Positions 54,099 through 62,668 of a stretch of DNA of 64,000 bases are shown piece by piece (positions within the stretch are counted from its first letter, which is position 1; every line of letters starts with the position of its first letter). The DNA is taken from the NCBI GenBank assembly GCA_964499935.1, contig CAZCMS010000002.1:12147-76146 (forward strand), given 5' to 3'. This DNA is from CALBGR01 sp964499935. GTDB taxonomy: Bacteria > Patescibacteriota > Saccharimonadia > Saccharimonadales > UBA4665. Under the pieces are notes generated by a model. It was not told where the DNA came from. It did not search any database and worked only from the letters and a program-made list of their open reading frames with translations. A program made the translations under genes and the position numbers.

Positions 54099-54875
54099 AT
54101 GGTTCGTATTCTTAGTTGCAATCCGGTTTGTGAAGATACCGAACCGGTAGCGCTGCCGGGAAACAACATGCCCGCTCCTCCAGGACCGGTTGACAGCAAC
54201 GGCATTCCTGACTTCAACCCTGCGCTCTCCTACACCTATCCGAACGCGGTCGTTTTCAACGGAACGATTTATCGTGCCAACGGGACCATCGCCCCTGGAC
54301 CATTCGATCCGGACCAATGGACGCAGCTTGATGGCACCGAGGGCGGTCAGGCTCTCGAGACGGAGGACAGCCCTTCAGTTGCTTTCGGTGGGGACGGCAC
54401 ATCCACTGATCCCCTGACGGCAAACGTTGTTTCGTCATATTCGGCCACGAACTTCTTCCCGACCGGCCCTTCGCTCGATGAGTATCTGCAAGCGATCGAC
54501 GAGGCGCTACCGTTCAGCGCCGACGGACGTACCGTAGTTCATGAAATAGTCATCTCGCGGCCCGGCCCGGTGCTGCAAGACCAGATTATCCTTGAATACG
54601 TGGCTACCAAGCCAATAGTCCTGAAGGCAAATCTGCCTGATCTCGGCTACAAGTTTCGCGGTACGGCAGGCCAATCAGTCACGCTGGACATGTTCAAGAA
54701 CGACGTGCACATCGGCTCACTGATCATCAACAGCACGTCGATCAGCGTTGACTTCACCACTGATGTTACCTTTGACCCCAATGATGTTTTCACTGTATCT
54801 GCATTCCAGGATGCAGCATTTTCTAATGTTGCGGTGACACTTCAGGGCTTGCGTCAATTGGACTTTGTAGCGTAG
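54099..54875 (+). CDS. Virion/adhesin protein with a carbohydrate-binding-like module
   Basis: 258 aa from the ATG at 54099 (GGAG 6 nt before). Residues about 35-80, 'FNPALSYTYPNAVVFNGTIYRANGTIAPGPFDPDQWTQL', are the same module that repeats in the fibre at 7723. The C-terminal 100 residues are beta-sandwich-like (FRGTAGQSVTLDMFKNDVHIGSLIINS). Probably a surface appendage. Confidence 0.55.
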   Translation: MVRILSCNPVCEDTEPVALPGNNMPAPPGPVDSNGIPDFNPALSYTYPNAVVFNGTIYRANGTIAPGPFDPDQWTQLDGTEGGQALETEDSPSVAFGGDGTSTDPLTANVVSSYSATNFFPTGPSLDEYLQAIDEALPFSADGRTVVHEIVISRPGPVLQDQIILEYVATKPIVLKANLPDLGYKFRGTAGQSVTLDMFKNDVHIGSLIINSTSISVDFTTDVTFDPNDVFTVSAFQDAAFSNVAVTLQGLRQLDFVA

Positions 54876-54918
54876 TATTGCGCAGCTTGGCGATTGAGCC
54901 GTAGAAAAGGGAAACCAC

Positions 54919-55344
54919 ATGGTTACGAAAATCCGTAATTCGGCCGCTCGCGCTGCTTGCGACGCCATCAATGCACAGTTCGACCTTGGCTCTGCCGGTC
55001 CCGGTCATCTTCGCTTATATGACGGCGTCCGTCCGGCTTCTGTCGTCACGGCGGTCACGACGCAGAACCTTCTCGTCGAGTTCGAGAACCCCAATCCGCT
55101 TTTCGATCCTTCCGTGCAGATTTCCGGCGGCGCTCAGGCTTCTGCCAACCTGCCGCCCGACGCCAATGCCGTCGCGACCGGCACTGCAACATGGGGCCGC
55201 TGCTTCGATCGCGACAACAATGCTGTCTGCGACGTCGATGTAACTGACACTTCCGGCAGCGGCGATGTCAAGCTGGCCAATACCAGCCTCGTTTCCGGCG
55301 TTGCCGTCACCGTCGTTTCCTGGGTCGCCACTCACCCGGAATGA
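54919..55344 (+). CDS. Small virion protein, paralogue of 56848
   Basis: 141 aa. 'AINAQFDLGSAGPGHLRLYDGVRPASVVTAVTTQNLLVEFENPNPLFDP' parallels 'YLADLLDGGKFEIYNGARPANPQTAVTTQTKLAEGTFPNPAFG' of the gene at 56848. This family occurs among minor structural proteins of phages. Each paralogue precedes a beta-propeller gene. Confidence 0.6.
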   Translation: MVTKIRNSAARAACDAINAQFDLGSAGPGHLRLYDGVRPASVVTAVTTQNLLVEFENPNPLFDPSVQISGGAQASANLPPDANAVATGTATWGRCFDRDNNAVCDVDVTDTSGSGDVKLANTSLVSGVAVTVVSWVATHPE

Positions 55345-55427
55345 GATAAGTCGAGCGATCAGACGGCGGGTCGGCCTCCATCCTGACCCGTTCGTGTCGC
55401 CGACGGACAATTCAATGAGGCGGGGCA

Positions 55428-56840
55428 ATGATTTCTGGTAATCCACGTTTGGCAGTCTGGACTGCCGGTGACAATACGCTCCGCATCTTCGAGCTCGCTA
55501 CCGACGAGAGCTCGTTCCAGCAGGTTGGCGTCGCCACGATGACGCACACGCCCGTACCGAAGCCGGTGCTTGCCTTCAACTCTGAAGGCACCCGCGTCAT
55601 GGGCTTCCACATCACCAACGCCAGCTCGTTCGGTGGCTCCATTTCTTCCATGTACGATCTCAGCGGTGTCAACATCCAAGACACCAATATGCCGACTATC
55701 AATGACGCGATCTACAAGGGCGCTTTCACTCCCGAGAGCGACTTGTGGATGATCTTCAACAGCTTCAATAGCATCCCGAACTCCGCCAAGGCGTCTGAGC
55801 TCGGATGGCAGAACCTTGCCAACATTGTCGGCAATGGCAATTTCTCCGTAGCCGCCGCCTCCGAAAAGAATTTGTTCTTGGGGTCGATCGTCGGACAGTC
55901 GCTGGTCTACCACGCCGACACAGTGAACCCGACGTATGGCACTCCGATCTTCACGCCTTCCGATGTTCTGGGCGAGATGGCAATTCAACCAGACATTGCT
56001 GCCTTCACACCGAACGCGCTCTGGCTGATCGCTGCTGAGGACACGACCATTGAAGTCTGGTCCATCGTCGATGAGACCTACTCGCTGATCAGTCGCATCA
56101 ATGAGCCGGGCATCGGCAATGCCAACGCGATTTCCATTCGCTACGACAGCAAGTGGATAGCAATGAGCTTCAACAACGCTGGCGTCCATACGACTTGCGT
56201 CTATGAGCGCATCGGCGGCTACCTGAAGAAGCGCCAGACGCTCAATACTTTCGGCAAGACGCTGCAATGGTCGGCTGACGGTCGCTTCCTGCTCGACAGC
56301 GGCCAGAAGAAGGCCCGTTTGCGGGCTGAAGACGGCTCTTTCAGCAACGTAGACACCATGATGACCAATCTTCCGGCCAGCGTGGTTGTCGACGCCATTT
56401 CTGACCACGTTGCGCAGCCAGTACCCTTTGCCAACCTTTACAGCGCGGCTATACAGGCGTTCACGCTGCAGACAGCTGACCTAGACGCCATAAAGCTTGC
56501 GCTCTTGGACGGAGATTACGTCTTCGATGCGTCGGCTGGCTCCGCTGCGACCATTCTGGCGGCTGATGAAGTCGACGGGAACAATTGGCCAGCGGGTGGC
56601 GTGCTGATGAGCAACGTCCAGCTGGTTCCGGGACCGGGCGACCTCGTCTCGATCTCGTTCGATCCGGTCATACAGATCGTTACTCAGGGCGGACTGACTT
56701 ATCAGTCAATCCTGATCTACGATGAAACCAATGACACGCCTCTTGTCTTCGTCACATTCGGCGAAGATATTGTCGTGCCTTCCAATGTCACGGTGACCAT
56801 CGCCAGCGCTGACGGCACCCTCCTGAAATACGTTACGTGA
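55428..56840 (+). CDS. Beta-propeller virion protein
   Basis: 470 aa. WD40-like blades: 'LAVWTAGDNTLRIFELA', 'VLAFNSEGTRVMGFHITN', 'ALWLIAAEDTTIEVWSIVDETYSLISR', 'ISIRYDSKWIAMSFNNAGVHTTCVYERIGGYLKK', 'TLQWSADGRFLLDSG'. A C-terminal 120-residue beta domain follows. Likely a receptor-binding or decoration protein. Confidence 0.65.
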   Translation: MISGNPRLAVWTAGDNTLRIFELATDESSFQQVGVATMTHTPVPKPVLAFNSEGTRVMGFHITNASSFGGSISSMYDLSGVNIQDTNMPTINDAIYKGAFTPESDLWMIFNSFNSIPNSAKASELGWQNLANIVGNGNFSVAAASEKNLFLGSIVGQSLVYHADTVNPTYGTPIFTPSDVLGEMAIQPDIAAFTPNALWLIAAEDTTIEVWSIVDETYSLISRINEPGIGNANAISIRYDSKWIAMSFNNAGVHTTCVYERIGGYLKKRQTLNTFGKTLQWSADGRFLLDSGQKKARLRAEDGSFSNVDTMMTNLPASVVVDAISDHVAQPVPFANLYSAAIQAFTLQTADLDAIKLALLDGDYVFDASAGSAATILAADEVDGNNWPAGGVLMSNVQLVPGPGDLVSISFDPVIQIVTQGGLTYQSILIYDETNDTPLVFVTFGEDIVVPSNVTVTIASADGTLLKYVT

Positions 56841-56847
56841 GGTCGCT

Positions 56848-57264
56848 ATGACAGTCATCCTTTCTCAGACCGACGCCCTGGCGATCGCTAACTATCTGGC
56901 TGATCTGCTCGATGGGGGCAAGTTCGAGATTTACAACGGCGCTCGTCCTGCAAATCCACAGACCGCTGTCACCACGCAGACCAAGCTCGCGGAAGGCACC
57001 TTCCCGAACCCTGCGTTCGGCAATGCTGCCATGTCGGGTGTCGTAGCTGTCGCGACCGCAAATGCCATCGCAGACATCACTCCGGTCGCCGCCGGAACTG
57101 CCTCTTGGGTCCGTGTCAAGGATAGCGGCGGCACGGTCCGCTTCGACGGCTCGGTCTCAGCGCCGGGCGGCGGTGGCGACATGACGATCACTTCCACAAC
57201 AATCGCACTCGGTGTAACTTTGCTGGTTATCGGCTTCAACATCAGGGTTCCCACTGGCCAGTAA
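56848..57264 (+). CDS. Small virion protein, paralogue of 54919
   Basis: 138 aa. See the shared GxRPAxxxTAVTTQxxL block described for 54919. Located immediately before the second propeller gene, repeating the small-protein plus propeller arrangement. Confidence 0.6.
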   Translation: MTVILSQTDALAIANYLADLLDGGKFEIYNGARPANPQTAVTTQTKLAEGTFPNPAFGNAAMSGVVAVATANAIADITPVAAGTASWVRVKDSGGTVRFDGSVSAPGGGGDMTITSTTIALGVTLLVIGFNIRVPTGQ

Positions 57265-57273
57265 GGAGCCGAA

Positions 57274-60153
57274 ATGGCCCTCCCATACATCGAGCGGACA
57301 GTCGCAGCGGCGGTAAGCGGCATCAACTTCGTTGGCGCGGCTATCTCTGACAGCGAGCAATGGGTCGCCCTTTGCGCGAATGCCGGGACGAGCTATATGC
57401 TCAAGCGCAGCGCTGCCGGTAACTACGATACGGCGGTCGCGATCACTGGCGCTACCGGGCAATGCCTTGATATCACCTTTGCGAGCGATATCAAGGCATA
57501 TGGCTCGATTGGCTCGAACTTCTATCGATTTGATTACACAGCGCCGGGCGGCGTTGACACTTGGACCGCGACCCAAATAACTGTCCTTAGCGGGCAGGCG
57601 GTACGCGGCGTCAGTATTTCTCCAGACGGGCAGCATATCGCGTGCGCATTCTTGACCGCATTTGTGGTGTACGATATCACCTCAGACACTGTCATCAAAA
57701 ACGTGGCATGGACCAGCGGTGAAGACGTCAAGTATTCGCCAGATGGTAAGTATGTCGCGGCTGTAGACAGATTTGCTGGCGTGAGTGTCTACCAACGCGC
57801 CGGGGCTGTTTACACGCTCATGACAATCGTTGGCGGGTCGACGCCGACGAAAGGTAGCTGGCAGCTCAGCTGGCATCGCAATAGCAAGCGCTTCGTCGCT
57901 TCGGCCAATTCGAGCGGCACGGGCGCGTATATCTACGCACTGACCAGCTCCACTGATTGGACACCAAGCACGCTTATCGCTACTCCAGCGTCGGTTGCTG
58001 CGCTCTACACTTATTCTGGCGCTGATCTCATAAACTTTTCACCGGTCAGCACCGCCGCACCGCATGTTTATCAGGACGATGTAACATCCGTAACTGAACG
58101 GGTCGACTTTTCTGTCCTCGCTCAACCTTCTGGCGGCTCCGGTGGGGGTGCATCTCCCAAGACCGGTCTAGGTCGGACGTTAGTTCTTGTTGGCGTAACG
58201 AGTGGCGCTCGTATTTTCACGGCTCCCCTTGCGTTCAAACAAAGAACTGTCACGGCCTCGCTGCCTGCGATCGAATACTACGGCGTAGCGGTATCTCCTG
58301 ACGGCAAGTACGTTGCGTGCTGCCCTTCTACCGCGACCACGACGGTCAAAATTCTGGTCCGCAACGACACGACCGGCGATTATGACAGCATGCAGACCGT
58401 TACCGGATTGCCGCTGGCGTCTGGTGCGATCGTTGATGCAGTGTTCGGCCCGAATTCTGACAGCCTCTATGTGCCTGTCAACGATAAAGTTCATAGATGC
58501 AAGCTAGTTGGTGGCGTCTGGACTTACGAAAAACAGTTTGCCGTCACGCATGGCGGAGCTAACGGCATCGATATTGACAAGGACGAGCGTCTTCTGTTAA
58601 TCGGTGCTGCAAGCGGCGGGGCTACCGTCTGGAACGTAGTCAGCGACACGCTCACACAGAACATTGCTGTTGCAGACACTATCCAGGACGCTAAATTCTC
58701 GTCTGACGGTCGCTATGCCGCGCTTGCCTGCCAGAGCCTTGGTCTGCGCGTTTATGATCGCGGCACGCCAATTACTGACGTGTTCACCAGCATGCCGGTC
58801 ACTGGTGGCGGGGCGAGCGTAGCCAATTGGGCGGTTCAGTTCAACGAAGCGGGCGACCGCATTATTTCTGGCTCAATTTTCTCTGGCAATGCTTCCAGCG
58901 GCTTTACTCTCAATCCTACTGGAACACCGACTTGGGTCGGTCAGACTTTGCAGGCTGCGCACAACATTGTCGGTGCGACTTACATCCTCGGCAAATATGC
59001 GTTCACGACCTCCAACAATTCGAACGTGCCTGACAATTGGGCCGACCCTAACTTCCTTGCTGACAAGAACAGCATGCCAGCTATGGCGACGCATGCTTCT
59101 CGCGCTGGTCGCGGCGCGGGCGCTGGCGCTGGTGTCTTCGCTCTCGCAAGAACTTCCGGCAGCGGCGGCAGCGTAGTCATCTATACAGTTGACGTACCGG
59201 CCCCGAGCAGTCTCGATCTCGCTGCTAGCTTCACAATGCCGATAATTGGCATGGCGGCTGAGCTCGGCGCTGAGGCGTCCGTTGATGGCGAGTTCACGAT
59301 CGCTCTGATCGGTATGGACGGCATCCTCGCCAATGCCAATGGCGACATCGTTCCCGCTCTGCCGCAAGTATTCCGCTCGCCGGTTATCGCACTCGAGCCT
59401 GAGATGCTGGAAGAAAGCAGCGTGTTCCTGCCGCTGGCACAGATCGAGTTTACATACGCTCCGTACTCGACAGAGATCATTCTTGGCCTGTACGAAAATA
59501 TGGAAATCGAGTTCACCTATGGTGCCTACTCGATGGAAATTCTCGAGGGCATCAAAGCAGAAGAGATCGTTTTCTCCTATGGCGCGTACGACATCGCAGC
59601 TATCCTCGAAAGCCGCAATGCGGTCCATATCGCATGGAGCTACGGCTCTTATTCGATCGATATCGAGGGCTATCAGCCGATTGGGGCTTTGGTGAATTTC
59701 GCCTATGGTGCGTATTCGATGGAAATCGAAGGCGACGCTGACTTCGGCGCTATCGTTCACTTCTCCTATGGCGCATACGACATTGACTTCGTCGGTGATG
59801 TGTCGCTGCCCGCATATCTGGACTTCACCTACGGCGCATATTCAATCGCTATTGAGGGCACGGCTCCGGTCGTCGCTGACGTTACGTTCACCTATGGCGC
59901 TTACGACATGGCGGCTTCCATGTCGCAGCCGAACTCCATCATCTTCTCGTATGGCGCGTACGGAATGCAGGTCGTTGCCACTACGCCGGTTGTCCTCGAC
60001 GGTCGCTTGACGTATGGTCACTACGGCATGGCGCTGAGCGGCTCCATGATCAAAAAGGCGGAGATTGAGTTCTCTTACGGCTCCTACGGAATGGAAGTCG
60101 TTGGCGAAGTTGTCTCCAATAATCTGCTTACTTTCATGATCATTCAGCCGTGA
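57274..60153 (+). CDS. Double beta-propeller protein with C-terminal YGAY repeats
   Basis: 959 aa. Residues 1-640 hold two sets of WD40-like blades ('VRGVSISPDGQHIACAFLTAFVVYDI', 'DVKYSPDGKYVAAVDRFAGVSVYQR', 'YYGVAVSPDGKYVACCPS', 'DAKFSSDGRYAALACQSLGLRVYD'). Residues about 725-950 contain 11 repeats of about 20 residues, consensus (V/I)xFxYGAYxMxIxG. The repeats probably stack as a solenoid or fibre. No enzyme motif. Likely a large receptor-binding structure. Confidence 0.65.
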   Translation: MALPYIERTVAAAVSGINFVGAAISDSEQWVALCANAGTSYMLKRSAAGNYDTAVAITGATGQCLDITFASDIKAYGSIGSNFYRFDYTAPGGVDTWTATQITVLSGQAVRGVSISPDGQHIACAFLTAFVVYDITSDTVIKNVAWTSGEDVKYSPDGKYVAAVDRFAGVSVYQRAGAVYTLMTIVGGSTPTKGSWQLSWHRNSKRFVASANSSGTGAYIYALTSSTDWTPSTLIATPASVAALYTYSGADLINFSPVSTAAPHVYQDDVTSVTERVDFSVLAQPSGGSGGGASPKTGLGRTLVLVGVTSGARIFTAPLAFKQRTVTASLPAIEYYGVAVSPDGKYVACCPSTATTTVKILVRNDTTGDYDSMQTVTGLPLASGAIVDAVFGPNSDSLYVPVNDKVHRCKLVGGVWTYEKQFAVTHGGANGIDIDKDERLLLIGAASGGATVWNVVSDTLTQNIAVADTIQDAKFSSDGRYAALACQSLGLRVYDRGTPITDVFTSMPVTGGGASVANWAVQFNEAGDRIISGSIFSGNASSGFTLNPTGTPTWVGQTLQAAHNIVGATYILGKYAFTTSNNSNVPDNWADPNFLADKNSMPAMATHASRAGRGAGAGAGVFALARTSGSGGSVVIYTVDVPAPSSLDLAASFTMPIIGMAAELGAEASVDGEFTIALIGMDGILANANGDIVPALPQVFRSPVIALEPEMLEESSVFLPLAQIEFTYAPYSTEIILGLYENMEIEFTYGAYSMEILEGIKAEEIVFSYGAYDIAAILESRNAVHIAWSYGSYSIDIEGYQPIGALVNFAYGAYSMEIEGDADFGAIVHFSYGAYDIDFVGDVSLPAYLDFTYGAYSIAIEGTAPVVADVTFTYGAYDMAASMSQPNSIIFSYGAYGMQVVATTPVVLDGRLTYGHYGMALSGSMIKKAEIEFSYGSYGMEVVGEVVSNNLLTFMIIQP

Positions 60154-60159
60154 GGCAGC

Positions 60160-61140
60160 ATGCCGCATCCCTGGAACAATTCAATGGACCTTATGGTCCA
60201 CCCGCGCAATCGACTTGTCGATGACGGCTTCATTGTTCTAGGCAACGGCATTCATCGCCCGGTAGGTGTGGTCCCGCCAGAGGTCACGGAAGCGGTTCGC
60301 GCCACTGGTCGTCGCATGATGACCGGCATCGCAGCAAAGCCATTCTCAGATTTTCTGGTGGCTGGGAACAAAGACCCCGGTCAACCGTTTCTATACAGCA
60401 CTGACTTTGGGGCCAATTGGCAAGTCGGAGTTGCCAACCCGAACGAGGGCTACCCCGCTTATGTGTTCTGGGTTCCTGTCTGGAACAAGTTCATTGCTAT
60501 CATGGAGGAAGGCTCGCGCTCGTGCGTCAGCATTTCCACAAATGGTATCAACTGGACGCAATATCCTGCGCGCGGCAACGTCATGCGTAAGGCCTCTGGC
60601 TTCGCTGTCAATCTTACTGGAAACAGAGGGATTGTCGCAGTTGAGGGCGACGATTACAACATGTACGCTGCCGATGCAGGCGGCATCAATTGGAGTGCAT
60701 TTCTTACTGGCATGCCGGGCGGCGGCTCTCCCGTTTGGGACGGCATCAATGGCAGGTTCCTCGCGTTCATGAATGGCACCAACAATTGCTATCGGTCCAC
60801 TAATGGGCTGGTATGGAACGGCGCCCCTAATGGACCCGACGTTGTCCAAGGCACATGGGCGGCGTATAGTGTGCGTTCTGGAAGTCGGATAATCCTGTTC
60901 GGCTCAACGGAGAACGTACTATTCACCGACAATGGAGGCGCATCCTGGGATAGTGGTTCTGGATTATCAGAAAATACCTCACCTGATAATCGAGTTGTTG
61001 CAATAAATGGCGATACCTTGTACGTTGCATACAAGTCTGATTACAACGTCGGCAGCATTAGCTACGATGCAGGCGAAACTTGGACAGACTGTGCACACCA
61101 ATCGGGCAAACCGCTCGGCATTGCAGTTCTAATGCAGTGA
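60160..61140 (+). CDS. BNR/Asp-box beta-propeller virion protein
   Basis: 326 aa. Asp-box motifs SxDxGxxW and variants recur: 'STDFGANW', 'STNGINW', 'DAGGINW', 'STNGLVW', 'TDNGGASW', 'SYDAGETW', one per blade, as in sialidases and sortilin-type propellers. No sialidase catalytic Arg triad is obvious. Possibly glycan binding at the host surface. Confidence 0.65.
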   Translation: MPHPWNNSMDLMVHPRNRLVDDGFIVLGNGIHRPVGVVPPEVTEAVRATGRRMMTGIAAKPFSDFLVAGNKDPGQPFLYSTDFGANWQVGVANPNEGYPAYVFWVPVWNKFIAIMEEGSRSCVSISTNGINWTQYPARGNVMRKASGFAVNLTGNRGIVAVEGDDYNMYAADAGGINWSAFLTGMPGGGSPVWDGINGRFLAFMNGTNNCYRSTNGLVWNGAPNGPDVVQGTWAAYSVRSGSRIILFGSTENVLFTDNGGASWDSGSGLSENTSPDNRVVAINGDTLYVAYKSDYNVGSISYDAGETWTDCAHQSGKPLGIAVLMQ

Positions 61141-61168
61141 TCTCGCCAACAACAAGGAACTATCCCGC

Positions 61169-61627
61169 ATGCGCTTGGAGCTCGATATGATCGTACTTCG
61201 CGTGGCACGCGGCATCAGACAGCACTGGCACATCCGGGCAACCGAATGGGTAATGATCTACCCGGCATTTTTCCTGAGCTTCATTTTGCTGTTTCAGGAT
61301 AATATGTTCGATTTCTCTGGGTACGCTATCGTACGCACTTGGGCTAATCAGGCACAATGGGCGTTCGCATTGCTCCTTTGCGTTTCTGTAAGGCTAGGCG
61401 CTCTCGTCGTTAACGGGACATTTGCCAGCTTTAAGTTCTCGCCTCATTTAAGAGCTGCGGCTTCTTGGTGCGGGCTTTTGTTTTGGGGGATTTACTGCCT
61501 CGGGTTCCTGCAAGCTGCTTGGATGGGTTACGCCTCTTGGGCGGCACCGCTTGCATTTTCAACCTTCGTACTGATGGAATACCTGAATATTTACAGGTCA
61601 CTATCGGACGTTTTCAGGAACCACTGA
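61169..61627 (+). CDS. Multi-pass membrane protein (putative holin-type or envelope protein)
   Basis: 152 aa with about four transmembrane helices: 'MIYPAFFLSFILLF', 'WAFALLLCVSVRLGALVV', 'WCGLLFWGIYCLGFLQAAW', 'APLAFSTFVLMEYLNIY'. It lies between virion genes and TerL. Could be a holin or antiholin; the main lysis genes are elsewhere on the circle. Confidence 0.45.
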   Translation: MRLELDMIVLRVARGIRQHWHIRATEWVMIYPAFFLSFILLFQDNMFDFSGYAIVRTWANQAQWAFALLLCVSVRLGALVVNGTFASFKFSPHLRAAASWCGLLFWGIYCLGFLQAAWMGYASWAAPLAFSTFVLMEYLNIYRSLSDVFRNH

Positions 61628-61628
61628 A

Positions 61629-61961
61629 ATGCCCTTCACTCTTGAAGATGCTGCTACCGGCCTTCTCGTGCTGCTCGGCGGTATCTTGTCGTGGTTCGGC
61701 ATCCAGAACGGGCGGAAGGCTGCTAAGACACCCGGTCAAGGCGGAGATTTTCTCGAACTGGCTGGCGCTGTCATCGACAAGGACAAAGCCGACGAATTGA
61801 TCTCTGCCGTGCGGGAAAATACTCGCACGCTTAACCACAATGTCGCTGCAATCGACGCTTTTCGTGAAGGCGTAGATGAGCTAAGGTCCGACATGCGCGA
61901 AGGTTTCAGAGAACTCCGCTCGGAGCTGAAGGAAACGGTCCGCGACATCAGACAGAGGTGA
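61629..61961 (+). CDS. Membrane-anchored coiled-coil protein (110 aa)
   Basis: One N-terminal helix (AATGLLVLLGGILSWFGI), then a linker and a long charged coil 'LISAVRENTRTLNHNVAAIDAFREGVDELRSDMREGFRELRSELKETVRDI'. Similar small proteins with a TM and a coil sometimes act as holins or holin partners. Tentative. Confidence 0.5.
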   Translation: MPFTLEDAATGLLVLLGGILSWFGIQNGRKAAKTPGQGGDFLELAGAVIDKDKADELISAVRENTRTLNHNVAAIDAFREGVDELRSDMREGFRELRSELKETVRDIRQR

Positions 61962-61965
61962 CATT

Positions 61966-62223
61966 ATGGAAGTCGGCACAACTTCTATCAAATTCGCAGA
62001 CCAATACTCCGTGATTGCTGCCGGGCTGGCCTCATTCAATGAGGCCATTGCCGCGCTCAACGAAAAGGTTCAGCGCAAAGACCTGAGCCGGGCTGAGCGT
62101 CGGGCTGCACAATCGCAGATCAATCGCATCAGGCTCAAGATGACGAGCATCAATGTCCGTCTTTCTGTTCTAAAGAAGGAAGCGGAAAAGGCAGGGATCG
62201 TCTTTGATGCGCAGCCAGAGTGA
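61966..62223 (+). CDS. Small helical protein (85 aa)
   Basis: ATG after CAGAGGTGACATT. Sequence 'FADQYSVIAAGLASFNEAIAALNEKVQRKDLSRAERRAAQSQINRIRLKMTSINVRLSVLKKEAEKAG' is a helical hairpin. Unknown. Confidence 0.55.
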   Translation: MEVGTTSIKFADQYSVIAAGLASFNEAIAALNEKVQRKDLSRAERRAAQSQINRIRLKMTSINVRLSVLKKEAEKAGIVFDAQPE

Positions 62224-62464
62224 ACGGATACATCGCGCCCGTGACGCCAAGCGTTGCCGAGATCGTGTTCGATCTTGGATTGACTGGATTTTCACCAAAG
62301 CACTGAACGGCTATGAGCTGCCCCACAATTCCCGGTGGACGCTGTTCGCAGAAATGTTCTGGCTTGAGCCGTTCTGCCCCATCTGCTTTTTCTATCGCGG
62401 TGCGACATTCGGCTTCTTCCTCGGACTTTGGCTTGCAGCCATCGTCTATTTCATCATAGGTTAG
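62207..62464 (+). CDS. Membrane protein (85 aa)
   Basis: ATG at 62207, within the end of the previous gene. Basic N-terminus, then 'WLEPFCPICFFYRGATFGFFLGLWLAAIVYFII' forming a C-terminal transmembrane helix; CPIC could be redox or metal active. Unknown. Confidence 0.5.
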   Translation: MRSQSERIHRARDAKRCRDRVRSWIDWIFTKALNGYELPHNSRWTLFAEMFWLEPFCPICFFYRGATFGFFLGLWLAAIVYFIIG

Positions 62465-62473
62465 GAGAATAGA

Positions 62474-62662
62474 ATGGCTTGCTCTTCCTGCGGCGGTCGC
62501 GCTCGCTCGACCGTCACCACTCCAGTCAATCGCAATTCTGGCACGCGCCTTTCCGCGCCTGCTCCGGCAGCACGCGTCGTCGACAGTCAGTCGATTACCT
62601 CCAAGCGCGTGAACAACCCGGTCGCATCGAACCCGAACTCGCCGACGCGCACCAAGGTCTGA
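62474..62662 (+). CDS. Small protein with CxxC (62 aa)
   Basis: ATG after TTAGGAGAATAG. Sequence 'ACSSCGGRARSTVTTPVNRNSGTRLSAPAPAARVVDSQSITSKRVNNPVASNPNSPTRTKV': N-terminal CSSCGG then a Ser/Thr/Pro/Asn-rich, probably disordered tail. Directly upstream of TerL. Confidence 0.5.
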   Translation: MACSSCGGRARSTVTTPVNRNSGTRLSAPAPAARVVDSQSITSKRVNNPVASNPNSPTRTKV

Positions 62663-62668
62663 TGCAGC

